Source of the DNA: Rhodococcus sp. IEGM 1379
Lineage (GTDB): Bacteria; Actinomycetota; Actinomycetes; Mycobacteriales; Mycobacteriaceae
Reading direction: 5' to 3'
Assembly (NCBI RefSeq): GCF_030056815.1
Contig: NZ_JASHKR010000041.1
Location: forward strand, 1-43,315
Length of the DNA: 43,315 nucleotides
Shown here piece after piece: positions 10,901-21,193 of the stretch. A model generated the notes under the pieces. The model saw only the letters and a program-made list of their open reading frames with translations. It was not told the DNA's origin and made no database searches. Numbering within the stretch: position 1 is the stretch's first letter; each line of letters starts with the position of its first letter. Position numbers and translations under genes: made by a program.

Positions 10901-13900
10901 GGCCGAGATAGTTGAAAGCTATGTGCGGTGTCGAAAGATCCCGCAATTGCGATCCGGTGCTCTCGCCGAGATACCGCAGCAAGCCGTACCCGATCCCGTG
11001 GTCGGGAACCGCAAGAAGCTGTTCCTTGACGGACTTGACCAACGCTCCGGCCGCCGGGCCACCGACGCACGCTTCCTCGAGGTCGATTCCGGAAAGATCA
11101 AGTCGCATCGGGAAGCCCGTGGAGAACCAACCGACCGTACGAGTCAGATCAGAACCCGGGACGACGCTTTCCTCACGTCCGTGCCCTTCGAGACCGATCA
11201 GGACGTCGTCGAGGTTCACTCCGCGATCGCGCCGCCACGTCGTCACAGCCGCTGCCAGCGCGGCCAGCAGTCCGTCGCCCACACCGCCATGGAACGCCTC
11301 GGGAACGGTGGTCAACAACGCCTCCGTGACGTCGGTGGGCAACTCCACGCAAATACTTTCCACCGTCGAGTGCACGTCAACAACGGAGTTCAGTGGTCTG
11401 GACCCGATCACCGGGTCGTCCACCATGGCCATCTTCCGCCACACATCGATTTCCACGATCCGCTCCGGCTCCTGGGCCGCATCAACCAGGCCGTGCGCCC
11501 ATCTACGCATCGACGTTCCGATCGGGGCAAGGTCGGGTTCCTGGCCCGCGTCGATCTGCGCCCACGCGGTCGCCAGATCCGGCACCAGCACCCGCCACGA
11601 CACCCCGTCGACGGCCGAATGATGCACCACTATCAGCGCTCGCCCCGGATCGCGCCTCTCGACCGGGGCAAACCAGACCACCTGCACCACGATCCCGGAG
11701 TTCGGATCCAGCCGATCCGCTGCGGCATTCAACCCTGCCGCCGCCAACTCACGGAACTCGGAGCTCCTCTCAATCGGCACCGTGTGGATAACAGCGTCGG
11801 CTCGAATCATTCCGGCCGGCAACACCTCCCACGACCAGCTCGCATCGGGCTTCCGGGACAGCCGCGCCCGCAGCATGTCGTGCCGATCAAGTACCGCCTG
11901 GACGACGCCGGATAATGTCGGCCGGTCGATCCCCACCGGCAGACTCAGCATCACCGCCTGCGAGAAGCGGCCGAACCCTGACCCACCTCGTTCCAGCAGC
12001 CAGTGCACAATCGGCGTCACCGGAACCTCTCCGACACCTCCACCGGCAAACTCCTCCAACGCCGCAGTCCCCCCTCCCTCACCGACGGCAGCGACCTCCG
12101 CCAAACCTGCCACCGACTTGCGCTCGAAGACGTCCCGCGGTGAGAAATTCACTCCCGCCTGCTTTGCCCGCGAGACCAACTGGATCGACATGATGCTGTC
12201 CCCACCGAGAGCGAAGAACGAATCCTCCATGCCCACTTCGGCAACTCCGAGCACCTCCTCGAACAATCCCGCCAGAACGATCTCCACTTCGGCGACCGGC
12301 GGCCTGAATGTGTTTCTGCCGGAATCGAAGTCCGGTGCCGGCAGCCCGTCACGATCGAGCTTCCCGTTCGAGGTAAGGGGCAGAGACTCGAGCACCATCA
12401 CAGTCGCGGGCACCATGTGCGGAGACAATGTCTCGCCCACACCACCGAGCACTGCGCGAACGTCCAGGTCGACACCGGGCTCAGGCACTACGTATCCGAT
12501 CAATCGGTCACCCCTCCCCGCGTCGCGACGGACCGCAGCCGCCGCCCGGGCCACCCCCGGACAGGCCGACAGCGCCGATTCGATCTCACCCAACTCGATA
12601 CGGAAACCACGAATTTTGACTTGCAGATCCGAACGACCGACATAGTCGACGGTCAGGCCCCCGCCTGGAAGCCGCAGCCACCGCACCACATCTCCGGTTC
12701 GATACATCCGCCGACCGGAACCCGTGAACGGATCGGCGACAAACCGCGACGCCGTCAAACCCCTCCGATTACGGTAGCCACGCGCCAACCCCGGGCCCGC
12801 CAGGTACAGCTCCCCCACAACTCCGACGGGCACCGGCCGCAACCGCGCATCGAGCACGCTCTCCGCGAAACCACAGATCGGCCCACCGACAGTCACGGCC
12901 TCACCAGCCACCATCGGCGTTCCGGCATTCGACTGAATCGTCGCCTCCGCCGGACCATAGGTGTTGAACATCCGCCTACCCGGCGCCCACCGCGTCACCA
13001 ACTCCGGAGGGCACGCCTCGCCGCCCACCACAATCGTCCCGAGATCCTCGAGCCCGGCCGGATCAACCGTCGCCAACAACGCCGGCGTCAGCGCCGCATG
13101 AGTCACCTTCTCGCGCAACAAGATCTCCGCCAACTCACCGCCGCCGTAGACCGACGACGGCGCAATCACCAGCCGCCCACCCGACGCAAACGCCCACAAC
13201 TGTTCCAACACGGCAGCATCAAAACTCGGGGATGCAACATGCAGCACTCGCGAATCCGGACCCAATTCGAACCGAGAACACTGCTCCGCCAACAGATTTG
13301 CCAACCCGCGATGTGTGACGGTCACGCCCTTCGGCACACCCGTCGACCCCGACGTGTAAATCACATACGCGGGGTGATCGATATCGAGTTCAGCTGTCCG
13401 CTCCGCGCCACTGATCGGTAGCACAGGCTCCCGCTGTAATGCACCCTCCACAACTGGGTCGTCAAGAATGAGCCACCGCACCGAACCCGGCAAACTATCC
13501 CGCCACTCCGAGAGCGTAATCCCGACCGTGACAGCCGAATCGGTTAGCATGTGCTGGATTCGGGCGGCCGGATAGAGAGGATCCACCGGTACAAACGATG
13601 CCCCCGACTTAGCTACCGCCCACACCGCCGATACCGACTCGACCGACCGCCCGAGCGCAACCGCGACCCCCGATTCCGGACCGACGCCCTGTCCGATCAA
13701 CAACCGCGCCAAACGATTCGACTGTTCGTCGAGGTCCCGGTACGTACACCGCCGTTCCCCACACACCACCGCAATCGCCGACCGATTCACGGCGCCCGCA
13801 GCCAGCAACTCCAGCAACGACGCCCCGGGCACAGACGAATCACCCGATACAGCAGTCAGTTCCAGCAATTCCTCCGGGGAGAGCAATCCGACATCCGCAA

Positions 13901-16900
13901 CCGGTGTCGACGGCGCAGTCACCACCTCCTCGAGGATACGAATGAATCTGTCCGCGAAACTGTGAGCCGTGTCCGGATCGAGGATGTCGACGGCAAAGAC
14001 GAAGGCGGCTGATATTCCGGATGGGGCACCGTCGCCGGGATCGAACTTCTCGGCGAGGCTCACATGCAGGTCGTACCTCGCAACGTCAAGATCAACATCG
14101 ACAACCTCCACCTCCAGCCCAGGCAAGATCAGATTGGGCGGCTCGGTGTTCCGCAACTCCATCATCACCTGAAAGAGTGGAGAAATAGCCGTCGACCGCA
14201 CGTGATCGACGGCTTCCAACACTTGCTCAAATGGACTTTGAGCATGGGCGAAGGCGCCGAGATCGCACTCCCGCACGTGCCAGAGAAGATCCTCGAACGA
14301 ATACCCTGGCTCGACGTGCGTCCGAAGCACCACGGTATTGACGAACATGCCCACCATCTCGTCGAGTGCAGCCTCACCGCGTCCGGCAATCGGGGTACCT
14401 ACCGCAATGTCCGAAGTCCCACTCAGCCTGCTCAGCAAAACAGCCAGCGCCGCATGTAACGTCATGAACATCGTCGAATCATGGTCGCGCGCAAATATTC
14501 CCAGCCGACGATGCAAGCTCGCGCCGAGCTCGAACCGCACGCTGCTTCCTCTCCCCGACCGCCAGGTCGGGCGCGGTCGATCTGTCGGGAACGGCGTCGA
14601 CTCGGCCATTCCTGCCAGCGTTTGCCGCCAATACATCAACTCCGCCGCGGCCAGGGAATCAGGATCGGACTCACTACCGAGAATGCTGCGCTGCCACAGC
14701 GTGTAGTCGGCATAACTTGCCGCGGTCGGCACCCAGCCAGGTGCTCGCCCATGCATGCGCGCGGTGTACGCGGCCACCACGTCCCGTGCCAGCGGCGCCA
14801 TGGACGAGCCGTCGGCTGCGATGTGATGGACCACCATTACCAGCACGTTCTCGTGCTGGTCGATACGGAACAACGCCGTCCGCACCGGGACCTCATCGTT
14901 GACATCGAAACCTGCACCCGCAAGGTCAGCAATCTGCTCTTGCAGTGACGCCCCGTCCGGCACTGTTACCGGAAGGAGTTCGGCAACCACCTGATCGGTC
15001 GGCACAACGACCTGCAGTGGCCCCGCTGCTGATGCCGGGTACACCGTTCGAAGCGTCTCGTGGCGGTCGACAACATCGGTAAGCGCAGCTCGCAACGCCT
15101 CCGTATCCAATTCGCCCGTCAACCGCAGTGCGATGGGAATGTTGTAGGCGGAGGACGAGGTGTCCAACTGATTGACAAGCCACATGCGCTGTTGAGCCAG
15201 TGACACCGGAACCCTGTCGGGGCGCTCGCCCGCAGTCAGTGCGGGTCTGGCCGACGTGTGTCCCACGCACTCGATTCGGGCCGCAAGCGCCGCGACGGTG
15301 GGCGCGTCGAACAGATCCCGCACACCGATATTCACGCCGAACGCCGAGTTGATCCGCGCCACCACCTTGGTTGCGATCAAGGAATTACCGCCGAGGTCGA
15401 AAAAGTTTGCGTAGATGCCGAGCTGATCGGCGGCGAGCATCTCGGCAAAGATGCCGGCGACGGATTCCTCGGTATTGGTTCGCGGCAACCGGAATTCTGT
15501 GCTTGTCGCCTCGAAATCCGGTTGGGGCAGGGCACTGATGTCGAGCTTGCCTACCGGGGTCAGTGGAAGCTCGTTCAGCACTGAAATTACAGCGGGCACC
15601 ATGTATTCCGGCAGTAGCGAACGGACGTAGGTTCGCAGCTCGGCGACGTCGACGCCCTCGCTGTCACTCGGGAGTACATAGGACACCAGGACAGGGTCTC
15701 CGGCAGGTCCGGCACGACTGCGAGTCACCGCAAAACCGACGTGCGGATGATCGGTCAGAACCGAATCGATCTCGCCGAGCTCGATCCTGAAACCTCGAAC
15801 CTTGACCTGAAAGTCGGTTCGGCCAACATATTCGAGAGTCAGACTTCCCGCCCGTTCGTGCCGCCACCTCACCACATCTCCGGTGCGGTACATACGACAT
15901 CCCGGTACCCCGAACGGATCAGCCACGAATCGGGCAGCCGAGCGACCCGATTGATTCCGGTAACCACGCGCCAGGCCCGGACCCGCCAGGTACAACTCCC
16001 CGGCCACTCCGATCGGCACCGGACGAAGGCGTGAATCGAGTACGACCTCCTCGACGCCTCGGATCGGGCCACCGATCGTGACCGGCTCCCCCGACACATC
16101 CAGGGCCCCGACATTCGCCATGATCGTTGACTCTGTCGGGCCGTAAGCGTCGAACATCGCTCGCCCCGGCGCCCAACGCAGGGCCAGGTCCGATGAACAC
16201 GCCTCGCCCGCCACCACGAGACATCGCAACGATTCGCGCCCCGCCGGATCGACCGACGTCAATGCCGACGGTGTCAGTACCGCATGGGTGACGCGGCCAC
16301 GATCAAGTAGTTCCGCAAGCTCGTTGCCACCGAATATCGTCGGAGGCGCGATCACCAATCGCGCACCCGACCCGAATGCCCACACCATTTCGAACACAGA
16401 CGCGTCGAAACTCGGGGACGCAAAATGTAATACTCGTGCGCCGGGATCAGTCTCGAATTGTTCGCGCTGTTCGGCGACCAGGTCGGCCAACCCCCGGTGC
16501 GGCACCACCACCCCCTTGGGTGCACCCGTAGACCCCGACGTGTAAATCACATACGCCGGATGGTCGAGTTTCAGAGGCGCCGTCCGTTCACGGTCGGTCA
16601 CCGGGGTGGCAATTGATCCCGACACCTCCGCTTCGACGGCATCGTCGTCCAGCACCATCCACGGCACCGTCCGAGGCAACTCGTCGAACGCATCCGAGAC
16701 TGTAAGCCCGAGCACTGCGCCCGAGTCGGTCAGCATGTGTTCGAGCCGAGCCGACGGATACCCCGGATCGACCGGGACAAATGCAGCACCGGCCTTCGCG
16801 ATCGCCCACACGGACAGAACCGACTCGGTCGACCGCCGCATCCCCAATGCGACGCATGACTCCGGACCGACACCGCGACGAATCAGTGAGTGGGCCAAAC

Positions 16901-19151
16901 AATTCGACTGTCGGTCGAGTTCTCGGTAGGTCAATACTCGATCACCTGACACCACCGAAACCGCATCGGGATCCATCTCGACTGCCGCCGCCAACAATTT
17001 CGGCAACGTCAGCGGAGGCATCGGTGCCCCGCCGCTCACCGGCGTCAATCGCTCACGCTCCTGCGGCAGGAGCACAGTGATGTCGCTGATCTGCACCGAC
17101 GGATCCGCTGTTCCTTGCGCAAGAATGTGCACGAGACGATCTGCGAATCCCTGCATGGTCGCTGAATCGAACAGGTCGGTGGCATACGTCAGATCCACGG
17201 ACAGGTTCGGCACTCGACCGGACGCTGCAAACTCCTCCTTCACCGCAACTTGCAGGTCACAGCCTGCGGCCCGGCGCCAGCCGTCGGGGGCGGTCACTTG
17301 TACACCAGGCACTCCCGTGGGGACTGGTTCTTCGCATCCGAGAACGATCTGGACAAGGGGCGAATACACCGACGATCGATCGATTTCCAGCGCCTCCACG
17401 ACCCGTTCGAAGGACACCTGTGTATGACTGAATGCACCTTGTCCGCAACGCTTTACCTGCTGCACCAGATCCGCGAACGAAAGCTCCCGATCGACAAGAG
17501 TCCTCATCACCACAGCGTCGGCAGCATTCTCCGCCTCGTCGGAGACTGGAATACCCACCGCAATATCCTCGGCCCCGCTCAGCCTGGCAAGCAGCACCGC
17601 TAACCCGGCATACATTGTCGTAAAAATGCTTGAATCATATTCAGCTGCAAAAGCTTTAACACCACCAAACAACTTCTCGCCGAGATGGACGCACACGCTA
17701 CCCGAACCTCGCGACCGCCGATTCGGACGTCGCCGATCCAACGGCAACTCCAACAGGCCACGCAGTCCGGACAGAGTGCGCTGCCAGTAGTCCAACTGTC
17801 GGGCCTCCTCCAGTCGACGCTCACCTTCCCTTGCGCTGCTCGGATGAATGGCAGCTAACGGAGTACCCGGTCCGGCAGCCACGAGTTCCTCGATCAGAGA
17901 AACAAATCCTTTGTGATGCAGCGTCAGTTCGTCGTCGCGGTAGCGGCCCGAGTTTCCCCGAAACTCGACAAAAGTCTTTGCCGGTGTACCACTTTGATAG
18001 ACGTTGACCAGCAGGTCCCCAACCGGTCCGGAAGTCAGGACGTGAAACTCGCCGGTCAGTGGACCGAAGTTGATTTCTTGAGGGAAGAGCATCACGTTGA
18101 CCATCGGTGCCGCACTCCTGTGCGGGGCCCCACCGCCACCGACACTGCGGAGCACTTCGTGAAGATTGGCTCGCTGGTGCCGCAGTGCGCCCACGAGTTC
18201 GAGATGAACACGTTCGATCAACTCGCCGACCGTATCTCCGGTGCGAACTTCGATCCGCAATGGCGCGACGTTGACGAACATCCCTCCCGAGCGCCGCAGG
18301 ACCGCGGTGGTACGCGCTGACACGGGGACGTCCACGCGAACGTCCCTCCGGCCAGTCATCCGCGAGAGGTAGCAGGCGAAACCCGCGATCATTGTGGCAG
18401 TGGACGTACCACTCCCCCGCTGATCCGAATCCATCAGCCGCGTAACCGTGTCCTCTGAGAATGGCGTGGCCACCAATGTGTCGGTAACCAACGGGAGTGC
18501 TTCTCGCTCAGCCAAACTCACACCTTCGGCCAGTCCCGCGAGCTTCTCGATCCAGTACGAACGGTCGGACTCGAATCGACTCGAATCGCGATACCGACTG
18601 TCGATTTCATACAAGGTGCGCAGATCGGCTGCGGCGTTGGGTTCGGGTTCGCGCCCCTCAATCGCCGCCGAGTACAACGCAGCAATGCGGTTGACCATCG
18701 TCATCGCGGCATATGCATCCAGTACGACATGGTGACCTCGGCCGTACCACAGGTAGTCCGCGTCGCCGACTTGCAGAATCGACGTCGCGATCAGGCGGTC
18801 GCGCATCAGGTTCATTTCGCTCGTATAGTCCTCGCGCATCCACGAATGCGCGGCCTCCATCGGATCGGACTTGCCACGAAAATCGATGAATCCTATTGAA
18901 GTGTCCAGAGATTGGTCGACAACCTGACGAGGTTCCCCATCCACCTCGATCAGTCGCAGGAACGCCCATTGCACTTCGCGCCCAGCAGTTACAGCAGCCG
19001 TCCGAAACAGATCGAGATCAAGATCGCCGTGAAACTCCACGTACTGCGCGATGCACTGCGGAACCTTCGGAGACAGTTGTTGAACGAACCATACTCCGTG
19101 TTGTGCCGATGAAAGCGGAAAATGCTCTGAGGGAAGGGAATTGGGAGTCAC
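1851..19151 (-). CDS. Four-module nonribosomal peptide synthetase with terminal thioesterase
   Basis: A 5766-aa assembly line starting at GTG, three bases after the methyltransferase stop. Approximate domains: starter C 1-430 (HHVVLDA near residue 139), C-terminal half of a second C 445-680, A1 715-1215, PCP 1254 (GGNSL), C 1310-1745 (HHIAADG), A2 to 2270, PCP 2315 (GGDSI), E 2370-2810 (HHSAVDG, EGHGRE), C 2865-3290 (HHLLLDG), A3 to 3830, PCP 3872, E 3933-4370, C 4430-4850, A4 4890-5385, PCP 5425 (GGNSL), TE 5480-5745 (GYSVGG, RHEEMTG). Every A domain keeps YTSGSTG and GKLD. Hand-read codes are DAFVVAAIM (A1), DALAVGTIQ (A2 and A4) and DAFVMALIW (A3); I match none confidently to an amino acid. 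Predicted product: X1-(D)X2-(D)X3-X4, released by the TE, linear or cyclic. No MbtH is adjacent. Known siderophore synthetases are not evident from the codes. Confidence 0.95.
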   Translation of the reverse strand: MTPNSLPSEHFPLSSAQHGVWFVQQLSPKVPQCIAQYVEFHGDLDLDLFRTAAVTAGREVQWAFLRLIEVDGEPRQVVDQSLDTSIGFIDFRGKSDPMEAAHSWMREDYTSEMNLMRDRLIATSILQVGDADYLWYGRGHHVVLDAYAAMTMVNRIAALYSAAIEGREPEPNAAADLRTLYEIDSRYRDSSRFESDRSYWIEKLAGLAEGVSLAEREALPLVTDTLVATPFSEDTVTRLMDSDQRGSGTSTATMIAGFACYLSRMTGRRDVRVDVPVSARTTAVLRRSGGMFVNVAPLRIEVRTGDTVGELIERVHLELVGALRHQRANLHEVLRSVGGGGAPHRSAAPMVNVMLFPQEINFGPLTGEFHVLTSGPVGDLLVNVYQSGTPAKTFVEFRGNSGRYRDDELTLHHKGFVSLIEELVAAGPGTPLAAIHPSSAREGERRLEEARQLDYWQRTLSGLRGLLELPLDRRRPNRRSRGSGSVCVHLGEKLFGGVKAFAAEYDSSIFTTMYAGLAVLLARLSGAEDIAVGIPVSDEAENAADAVVMRTLVDRELSFADLVQQVKRCGQGAFSHTQVSFERVVEALEIDRSSVYSPLVQIVLGCEEPVPTGVPGVQVTAPDGWRRAAGCDLQVAVKEEFAASGRVPNLSVDLTYATDLFDSATMQGFADRLVHILAQGTADPSVQISDITVLLPQERERLTPVSGGAPMPPLTLPKLLAAAVEMDPDAVSVVSGDRVLTYRELDRQSNCLAHSLIRRGVGPESCVALGMRRSTESVLSVWAIAKAGAAFVPVDPGYPSARLEHMLTDSGAVLGLTVSDAFDELPRTVPWMVLDDDAVEAEVSGSIATPVTDRERTAPLKLDHPAYVIYTSGSTGAPKGVVVPHRGLADLVAEQREQFETDPGARVLHFASPSFDASVFEMVWAFGSGARLVIAPPTIFGGNELAELLDRGRVTHAVLTPSALTSVDPAGRESLRCLVVAGEACSSDLALRWAPGRAMFDAYGPTESTIMANVGALDVSGEPVTIGGPIRGVEEVVLDSRLRPVPIGVAGELYLAGPGLARGYRNQSGRSAARFVADPFGVPGCRMYRTGDVVRWRHERAGSLTLEYVGRTDFQVKVRGFRIELGEIDSVLTDHPHVGFAVTRSRAGPAGDPVLVSYVLPSDSEGVDVAELRTYVRSLLPEYMVPAVISVLNELPLTPVGKLDISALPQPDFEATSTEFRLPRTNTEESVAGIFAEMLAADQLGIYANFFDLGGNSLIATKVVARINSAFGVNIGVRDLFDAPTVAALAARIECVGHTSARPALTAGERPDRVPVSLAQQRMWLVNQLDTSSSAYNIPIALRLTGELDTEALRAALTDVVDRHETLRTVYPASAAGPLQVVVPTDQVVAELLPVTVPDGASLQEQIADLAGAGFDVNDEVPVRTALFRIDQHENVLVMVVHHIAADGSSMAPLARDVVAAYTARMHGRAPGWVPTAASYADYTLWQRSILGSESDPDSLAAAELMYWRQTLAGMAESTPFPTDRPRPTWRSGRGSSVRFELGASLHRRLGIFARDHDSTMFMTLHAALAVLLSRLSGTSDIAVGTPIAGRGEAALDEMVGMFVNTVVLRTHVEPGYSFEDLLWHVRECDLGAFAHAQSPFEQVLEAVDHVRSTAISPLFQVMMELRNTEPPNLILPGLEVEVVDVDLDVARYDLHVSLAEKFDPGDGAPSGISAAFVFAVDILDPDTAHSFADRFIRILEEVVTAPSTPVADVGLLSPEELLELTAVSGDSSVPGASLLELLAAGAVNRSAIAVVCGERRCTYRDLDEQSNRLARLLIGQGVGPESGVAVALGRSVESVSAVWAVAKSGASFVPVDPLYPAARIQHMLTDSAVTVGITLSEWRDSLPGSVRWLILDDPVVEGALQREPVLPISGAERTAELDIDHPAYVIYTSGSTGVPKGVTVTHRGLANLLAEQCSRFELGPDSRVLHVASPSFDAAVLEQLWAFASGGRLVIAPSSVYGGGELAEILLREKVTHAALTPALLATVDPAGLEDLGTIVVGGEACPPELVTRWAPGRRMFNTYGPAEATIQSNAGTPMVAGEAVTVGGPICGFAESVLDARLRPVPVGVVGELYLAGPGLARGYRNRRGLTASRFVADPFTGSGRRMYRTGDVVRWLRLPGGGLTVDYVGRSDLQVKIRGFRIELGEIESALSACPGVARAAAAVRRDAGRGDRLIGYVVPEPGVDLDVRAVLGGVGETLSPHMVPATVMVLESLPLTSNGKLDRDGLPAPDFDSGRNTFRPPVAEVEIVLAGLFEEVLGVAEVGMEDSFFALGGDSIMSIQLVSRAKQAGVNFSPRDVFERKSVAGLAEVAAVGEGGGTAALEEFAGGGVGEVPVTPIVHWLLERGGSGFGRFSQAVMLSLPVGIDRPTLSGVVQAVLDRHDMLRARLSRKPDASWSWEVLPAGMIRADAVIHTVPIERSSEFRELAAAGLNAAADRLDPNSGIVVQVVWFAPVERRDPGRALIVVHHSAVDGVSWRVLVPDLATAWAQIDAGQEPDLAPIGTSMRRWAHGLVDAAQEPERIVEIDVWRKMAMVDDPVIGSRPLNSVVDVHSTVESICVELPTDVTEALLTTVPEAFHGGVGDGLLAALAAAVTTWRRDRGVNLDDVLIGLEGHGREESVVPGSDLTRTVGWFSTGFPMRLDLSGIDLEEACVGGPAAGALVKSVKEQLLAVPDHGIGYGLLRYLGESTGSQLRDLSTPHIAFNYLGRVATELPEGVPVAGWMPVDDAGQLSGAQNPDMPVSAVLDINAMTVGSGSAPRLRATWSFPSGVLTAAEVEELAASWCEVLTALTRYAGTDGAGGHTPTDFDLVALGQAEIEDLEDRYPTMSDVWPLSPLQAGLLFHALVSAESVDAYVVQLVVELRGHVDPERLRRAAQMLLDRHANLRTSFVPDAEGGPVQVVLNDASAPWKQIDLSGLDDDSRDREWDQLMADDWAAGFDTARAPLLRWMLVTTGPTRYRLMLTNHHLLLDGWSTPLLLRELLLLYAVEGGTAALPRLFPYRDYLAWVERQDVERSLGEWMRLLGDVDGPTLVAPLEPGRRFAESRDVRDELTDEQTSALTDFVRARGITLNTVVEMAWAIILGALTSRDDVTFGATVSGRPPQIEGIESMIGLLVNTLPVRVRLDPNETLGGLLDRIQAEQAALLDHHYVGLADIQRVAGPGAVFDTVTVFESYPVDRAGLTADTDIAGMQVIDVSGTDAAHYPISLIAHVDTNLNLRIKYLPELFDHDTITEILERVLRVIESVVADATLPLAKLDLLSPDEFGELSSVSGGPAARGRVLPELLATGAENRSAIAVVCRDRRWTYGELDEQSNRLARLLIGCGVGPESSVAVAMARSFESVVAAWAVTKSGASFVPVDPLYPAIRIGHIVSDSAVVVGITLSEWRDRLPDSVRWLELDDRTVRVELTGLAADPVTDEDRVAALALDHPAYVIYTSGSTGVPKGVVITHRGMANLLGEQCSRFGLGPDARVLHVASPSFDAAVFEQMMAFGAGARLVIAPPFLYGGGELAQLLDDEGVTHAVLTPTALASIDTTAMDAASGKSGRRLASLQCLMVAGEACPPELVARWSRDRVMFNLYGPTEATIWSNASPPLVADGLVTVGGPIRGFEECVLDCRLRPVPVEMVGELYLAGPALARGYRHRVGLTASRFVADPFAGSGRRMYRTGDLVRWLRRSDGTLTLDYVGRSDHQVKVRGFRIELGEVESALMNCPGVSRAVATVHSDGLSGDRLIGYVVAESGVDVDVRAVLAVAGEQLAPHMVPAAVMRLDSLPVTPNGKLDRAVLPTPDFGTGRSKFHAPRTDMEKVLAGLFEEVLGLESVGVDDSFFALGGDSIMSIQLAARAKRTGVVFSPRDVFDRKSVAGLAQVAVVGDEVEASTLEELAGGGVGVIPLTPILSWLLERGEAGFGRFSQAVMLGLPAHIDADGLRRTIQVLLDHHDMLRARLRRNEATRGEWTWEALPEAMIRSEGIITRVSLDVPLGSPQFHELASRELDAAAERLNPADGIVMQVVWFDPAEEAERGRVLIVIHHSVVDGVSWRVLVPDLATVWAQIEAGVQPELAPVGTSMRRWAYGLVEAAHRPERIAELDIWRAMAADDSMIGSRPLDLEIDVAATSETVEVDVPADVTESLLTSVPEVFHGGVGDGLVATLALAVTKWRRECGADRGDVVIGLEGHGREEGVVPGSDLTRTVGWFSTTFPVHLDLSGIDLDDAYAGGRALATLVKSVKEQLLAVPDHGIGYGLLRYLNKATGLVLRDLPVPQIAFNYLGRVTAGISANGSDSGWVPVDDSGSLSGAQNPDMPVPAVLDINSLTIDDGVRPTLRAVWSFPRGVLTAEEVGVLARLWLEALSLLATYAAQPGAGGHTPTDLSVVTLGQAEIERLENRYPALSDVWPLSPLQKGLLFHALASDAASASEASVDAYLVQLVVELRGHVDSARLRRAGHILLNRHPNLRTAFVANTDAGPVQVVEDDVEAPWSEIDLSGFADEARGREWDQLLSADRATRFDPAHSPLLRWTLVTIGPDHYRLVLTNHHLLIDGWSTPLLLKEFLVLYATEGDSAMLPPVRPYRDYLAWLAEQDTTASLDAWVRAFDGVADPTLVAPADPGRRYSESQVVAGELTEEQTAALAGLARARGFTLNTVIQTVWAIILGELTSRDDVTFGATVSGRTPQIEGIESMIGLFVNTLPVRIRLDTTETLGQLLNRIQSEQAELLDHHYVSLADIQRVAGPGAVFDTMTVFESYPIDRGGLTEDTDIAGMHVVGVSGADASHYPIGLVADIDTTLHLRIKYLPEIFDHAAMEEILQRVRRVLDAVVADPDLTLAQLDLLSPEEYRELTSVTGGPAVPGRVLPELLATGTENRSAIAVVFGDRQWTYGELDDLSNRLARLLISRGVGPESSVAVALPRSFGEVVAARAVAKAGAAFVPVDPLYPTARVEYMLNDSAVALGMTNSEWRGRLPGSVEWLVVDDPVTESELRLASALSVDDVDRTANLELDHAAYVIYTSGSTGVPKGVVVTHRGLANLVAEQSSRFGLRPDSRVLHVASPSFDAAVLEQLWAFASGGRLVVVPPTVYGGNELAEILLREKVTHAALTPSLLGTVDPAGLEDLKTVVVGGEACPPELVARWAPGRRMFNTYGPAEATIQTDAGEPLAAGEKVTIGDPTCGVGEVVLDGRLRPVPVGVPGELYVEGPCLARGYRNRVGLTASRFVADPFGSSGRRMYRTGDVVRWLRRPGHGLALDYVGRSDLQVKIRGSRIELGEVESALSACEGVTRAVAAVRSDASGSDRLIGYVTPRPGVVLDSVAVRSFVGDRLAPQMVPATVMVLEDLPLTVNGKLDRSALPSPDFDAGRAVFREPGEATESAVAAAFAAELGTSRVGADDNFFALGGNSLMAAGVAARLRESIFADVPVQWVLTHSTPESLAHRIATSGAGPAETDGADSALAVLLPLRTNGNRNPLFCIHPAIGLAWCFSGLVQYVDNDRPIYGIQSPALTDPELHYDSLDELAERYVREIRSVQPHGPYHLLGYSVGGQIAHAMAVRLRSEGEDVGTLAMMDSRLTDGSEPIAEKPSIARLVAEFGAVDQFEAGEGVTAEQAAELLRHKGGLFASLTSAHLETLYRQYCDLVDGALAHQPPLLDIAELLFFSATTDSGDEQGLGTQPGAVRWKDRITGEVLEYRIPTRHEEMTGRQGLATLGPILNHHLNGLYGDVRVGHVLRHPGKYEFHEQ
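17100..17830 (-). other. Remnant C-terminal half of a condensation domain inside the NRPS
   Basis: Residues of about 445-680 (DYWQRTLSG through SPLVQIVLG and onward) align by eye with the C-terminal half of the intact second condensation domain (MYWRQTLAG through SPLFQVMM). The N-terminal half that carries HHxxxDG is absent. The MVGMFVNT stretch of the intact domain is also missing here, shortened to about AADAVVMRT. It lies directly between the starter C domain and A1, so it cannot catalyse condensation on its own. Confidence 0.75.
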
Positions 19152-19154
19152 AGT

Positions 19155-19964
19155 CTATTTCACCGCCGTCACGTACATTGCTTGATTCATCATGGTCGCG
19201 AGTTCCGCCGGGAGCTCTTCCACCGGTCGTCCGAATACCACCGCCAACTCGAAGGGATTGACACGCGTCACCGACCAACCGTGCTCCGTCAAGCACTGCG
19301 CGGGCTCTGCCCGCTCGTCGTCGAAAAGCAATGCGGACACATCGATATCTCCGAACACACTCTGGCCGAAGTACTTCGACGTGATCGTTGCGAAGCGCTG
19401 AGTATCAGCTCCGGCGACAAAATTGTCCACGGCAAGGTGGCTACCCCGAACCGATAGCGCATCGATCCGTTCGAACAGCAAGTCGTGTGCTATGCCAGGG
19501 AGATACGGCAGCAGGCCCTCCGCCGACCACGCTGTCGGCTTTACCGGGTCGAAGCCTTCGGCTTCCAGAGCAGCCGGCCAGTCGTCACGTAAGTCGACTG
19601 ACACCGATCGCCGCTCGGTTTTTGTGCTGGCTCCATGTTGATCCAATACCTCCTGCTTGAACTCCAGAACCTTGGGTTGGTCGACCTCGAAGACTGTTGT
19701 GCCCGACGGCCAATCGAGGCGATACGGCAGCGCGTCCAAACCGGCAGCAAGGAGTACCGCCCCGGACGCTCCGGCCGCCGCAGCCGACAAGAAGAACTCG
19801 TCGTAGAACTTGGTTCGAACCCCCATGAAGCCCGGGAAGAATGGAGTGTTGTTCAACGAAGAAGGGTCTGCAGCCGTCTCCAACGCCCGAAACATCGCCA
19901 CCCACAACGCGGTCAGTCCAACGCTGCTGACGATATCCCAGCTATCTCCATCAGTTCGCACCAT
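19155..19964 (-). CDS. SAM-dependent methyltransferase, TIGR00027 / leucine carboxyl methyltransferase-like family
   Basis: A 269-aa class I methyltransferase of the large mycobacterial and rhodococcal family related to leucine carboxyl methyltransferases. Family marks are RTDGDSWD at the N-terminus, the SAM-binding loop AAGLDALPYRLDWP (residues 73-86), the acidic FEVDQP after strand 2, and the AEGLLPYL segment. The ORF extends upstream to 20063, but I chose the ATG at 19964 because family members start at M-RTDGDSWD, GGAA lies about ten bases upstream, and the longer form would overlap the preceding gene. An ATG at 19973 is the alternative. The stop is three bases before the NRPS start, so the two are co-translated. 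It may methylate the peptide or a precursor; the target (O, N or carboxyl) cannot be read from sequence. Confidence 0.85.
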   Translation of the reverse strand: MVRTDGDSWDIVSSVGLTALWVAMFRALETAADPSSLNNTPFFPGFMGVRTKFYDEFFLSAAAAGASGAVLLAAGLDALPYRLDWPSGTTVFEVDQPKVLEFKQEVLDQHGASTKTERRSVSVDLRDDWPAALEAEGFDPVKPTAWSAEGLLPYLPGIAHDLLFERIDALSVRGSHLAVDNFVAGADTQRFATITSKYFGQSVFGDIDVSALLFDDERAEPAQCLTEHGWSVTRVNPFELAVVFGRPVEELPAELATMMNQAMYVTAVK

Positions 19965-20031
19965 AGAAATCATTTCCGATCGTGCTGAGTTAACTTCATC
20001 TCGATACCAAATTTTCGGCAGCAGAATTCCG

Positions 20032-20685
20032 CTAAGAAGTGATCTTCGCGACGATATATGCACGCGCCGGCGACGGCATGGTCGGCGCGAATTTCTTCAA
20101 GTACGCAGACATCCATTCGGATCGAGTTGCCAAAAACGGATAGTCAGTGCTGACCATTTGCCTCACTGCCAGCATCGGCAAGGGAGAATCGAGCGGCCTG
20201 AAATCCTCACTCCACAGGCCTGGCTGGCGGCATCCCGGATAGAACTGACCCAACATCAGCCCATTTTTGACGAATTTCGACTTTCCATGAAGCTGAACTG
20301 TTTCGATGACATTGAAGTCGGAAATGTTCGGGAAAATCGCCACAATTGCCCGAAATATTGCATCCTTTCCCTCACTGGGAGGCAGTTCTTGGTATATGTC
20401 CGCCATATCTTCTGCTATCGCTGACAGAGAGTCGAAATCGATATTTATTTCATCTGCAACCCCGGCCCAAAAGAGTTTCCTATCCACCGACGGACCGGTA
20501 AAGGGACAGACGGGACCGGCACGTCCCAAATCCGGATGCGGTTCAGTCAAAAATTCGAGCGCCCATTTCTTGAACGCTCGAATAGTTCCGCTCTGCGATT
20601 CGAGCGACTCATCGTCGAATACGTTAATGAACTCTAAGTGAGATCGTGTACCGATTATTCGTTTGGTCGTCCAATTCGTCGTCAT
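20032..20685 (-). CDS. DUF6875-like protein, first structural gene of the NRPS operon
   Basis: A 217-aa soluble protein with no signal peptide or membrane helix. Its most telling segment is HPDLGRAGPVCPF (residues 50-62), followed by an aromatic FWAG and, later, PGLWSEDFRPLDSPLPMLAVRQMV. These resemble the DUF6875 family as I remember it, which is found in actinobacterial and proteobacterial gene clusters; the assignment is from recall. The biochemical function is unknown. I chose the ATG at 20685 because AGGATGG lies just upstream; a TTG at 20745 would add 20 residues, and another ATG lies at 20694. The gene is followed after 67 bases by the methyltransferase, so it belongs to the NRPS transcript. 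Base composition around its start is clearly more AT-rich than its neighbours. Confidence 0.65.
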   Translation of the reverse strand: MTTNWTTKRIIGTRSHLEFINVFDDESLESQSGTIRAFKKWALEFLTEPHPDLGRAGPVCPFTGPSVDRKLFWAGVADEINIDFDSLSAIAEDMADIYQELPPSEGKDAIFRAIVAIFPNISDFNVIETVQLHGKSKFVKNGLMLGQFYPGCRQPGLWSEDFRPLDSPLPMLAVRQMVSTDYPFLATRSEWMSAYLKKFAPTMPSPARAYIVAKITS

Positions 20686-20796
20686 TATCGCCATCCTTGT
20701 CACTATCGAGGCTGTGCCCCGCACCGTCGCGGAAGTGCCGATCAACGCCGCGGAAGTGAGAGTGGGTCTTGATGGAGTGTGATGGGCAAACGGGTT

Positions 20797-20844
20797 TCAG
20801 GCGCCGGCCATGAAAGCCAGGCAGAAGAGTTGGAATGTGAGCAT
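20797..20844 (-). CDS. 15-aa leader peptide upstream of the NRPS operon
   Basis: The ATG at 20844 is preceded by a perfect AGGAGG (20849-20854) four bases upstream, and the ORF closes with TGA after MLTFQLFCLAFMAGA. The peptide is almost wholly hydrophobic. The ORF lies 111 bases upstream of the DUF6875-like start on the same strand. A canonical ribosome site on such a short ORF at this location suggests a regulatory leader (attenuation or translation-coupled control), or a tiny expressed membrane peptide. Both are inference; the ORF itself is directly visible. Confidence 0.5.
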   Translation of the reverse strand: MLTFQLFCLAFMAGA

Positions 20845-20851
20845 GTTGCCT

Positions 20852-20877
20852 CCTGGAATTGCATCTGCTATTCCAGG
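20852..20877 (-). promoter_or_regulatory. Hairpin overlapping the leader-peptide Shine-Dalgarno
   Basis: In the minus-strand RNA, CCUGGAAU (20877-20870) pairs perfectly with AUUCCAGG (20859-20852) around a ten-base loop. The last three bases of the second arm are the first AGG of the leader's AGGAGG. Forming the hairpin would hide half of the ribosome site, so it could gate leader translation. No known riboswitch class is recognised. Confidence 0.5.
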
Positions 20878-21193
20878 GTTGTCGACGGACGGACGGATGT
20901 CGTCACCGCTGACACCCATCTGACGTACCGGTCAGCCCCACCTTGCACATTGCAGCCGTCTTGAACGCCCGAACCGTGCCGACCGAACGGGTCCGATCCG
21001 CACTGCGATCGTCGCCCACTGCGTACCGGCAATATCTGTACCAGGTATGTACCACCGTGCGCTCGGTATGCTCGAAGTACGTGGACCCGGTGACGTTTGG
21101 GCGACCGCTCAGCCGTTGACCTGGGATCAGTCGTAAACCTGGTATCTCGGAGTCGCGCATGACCGAATTCGATTCGCAGTTGACAAGTCCACC

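Larger units (their letters stand above)
20686..21193. other. Regulatory intergenic region between the NRPS operon and the two-component genes
   Basis: About 500 bases separate the divergent NRPS operon and response-regulator gene. I see no full-size gene here. It holds a 15-codon leader ORF and a hairpin (listed separately) on the minus strand. Near 21034-21052 there are related GTACC/GGTA words (CTGTACCAGGTATGTACCA) that could be part of an operator. A minus-strand ORF of about 106 codons (20903-21223) has no ribosome site and no recognisable product. No clear -35/-10 pair could be fixed for either direction. Confidence 0.5.

Noticed and set aside
20779-20964. Plus-strand ORF of 61 codons in the NRPS control region
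   Set aside because: No ribosome site, composition unlike a protein, and it overlaps the better-supported leader ORF on the other strand.
21180-21185. TTGACA just before the response-regulator start
   Set aside because: It is nine bases from the ATG, so a matching -10 would lie inside the gene; not a usable promoter for it.
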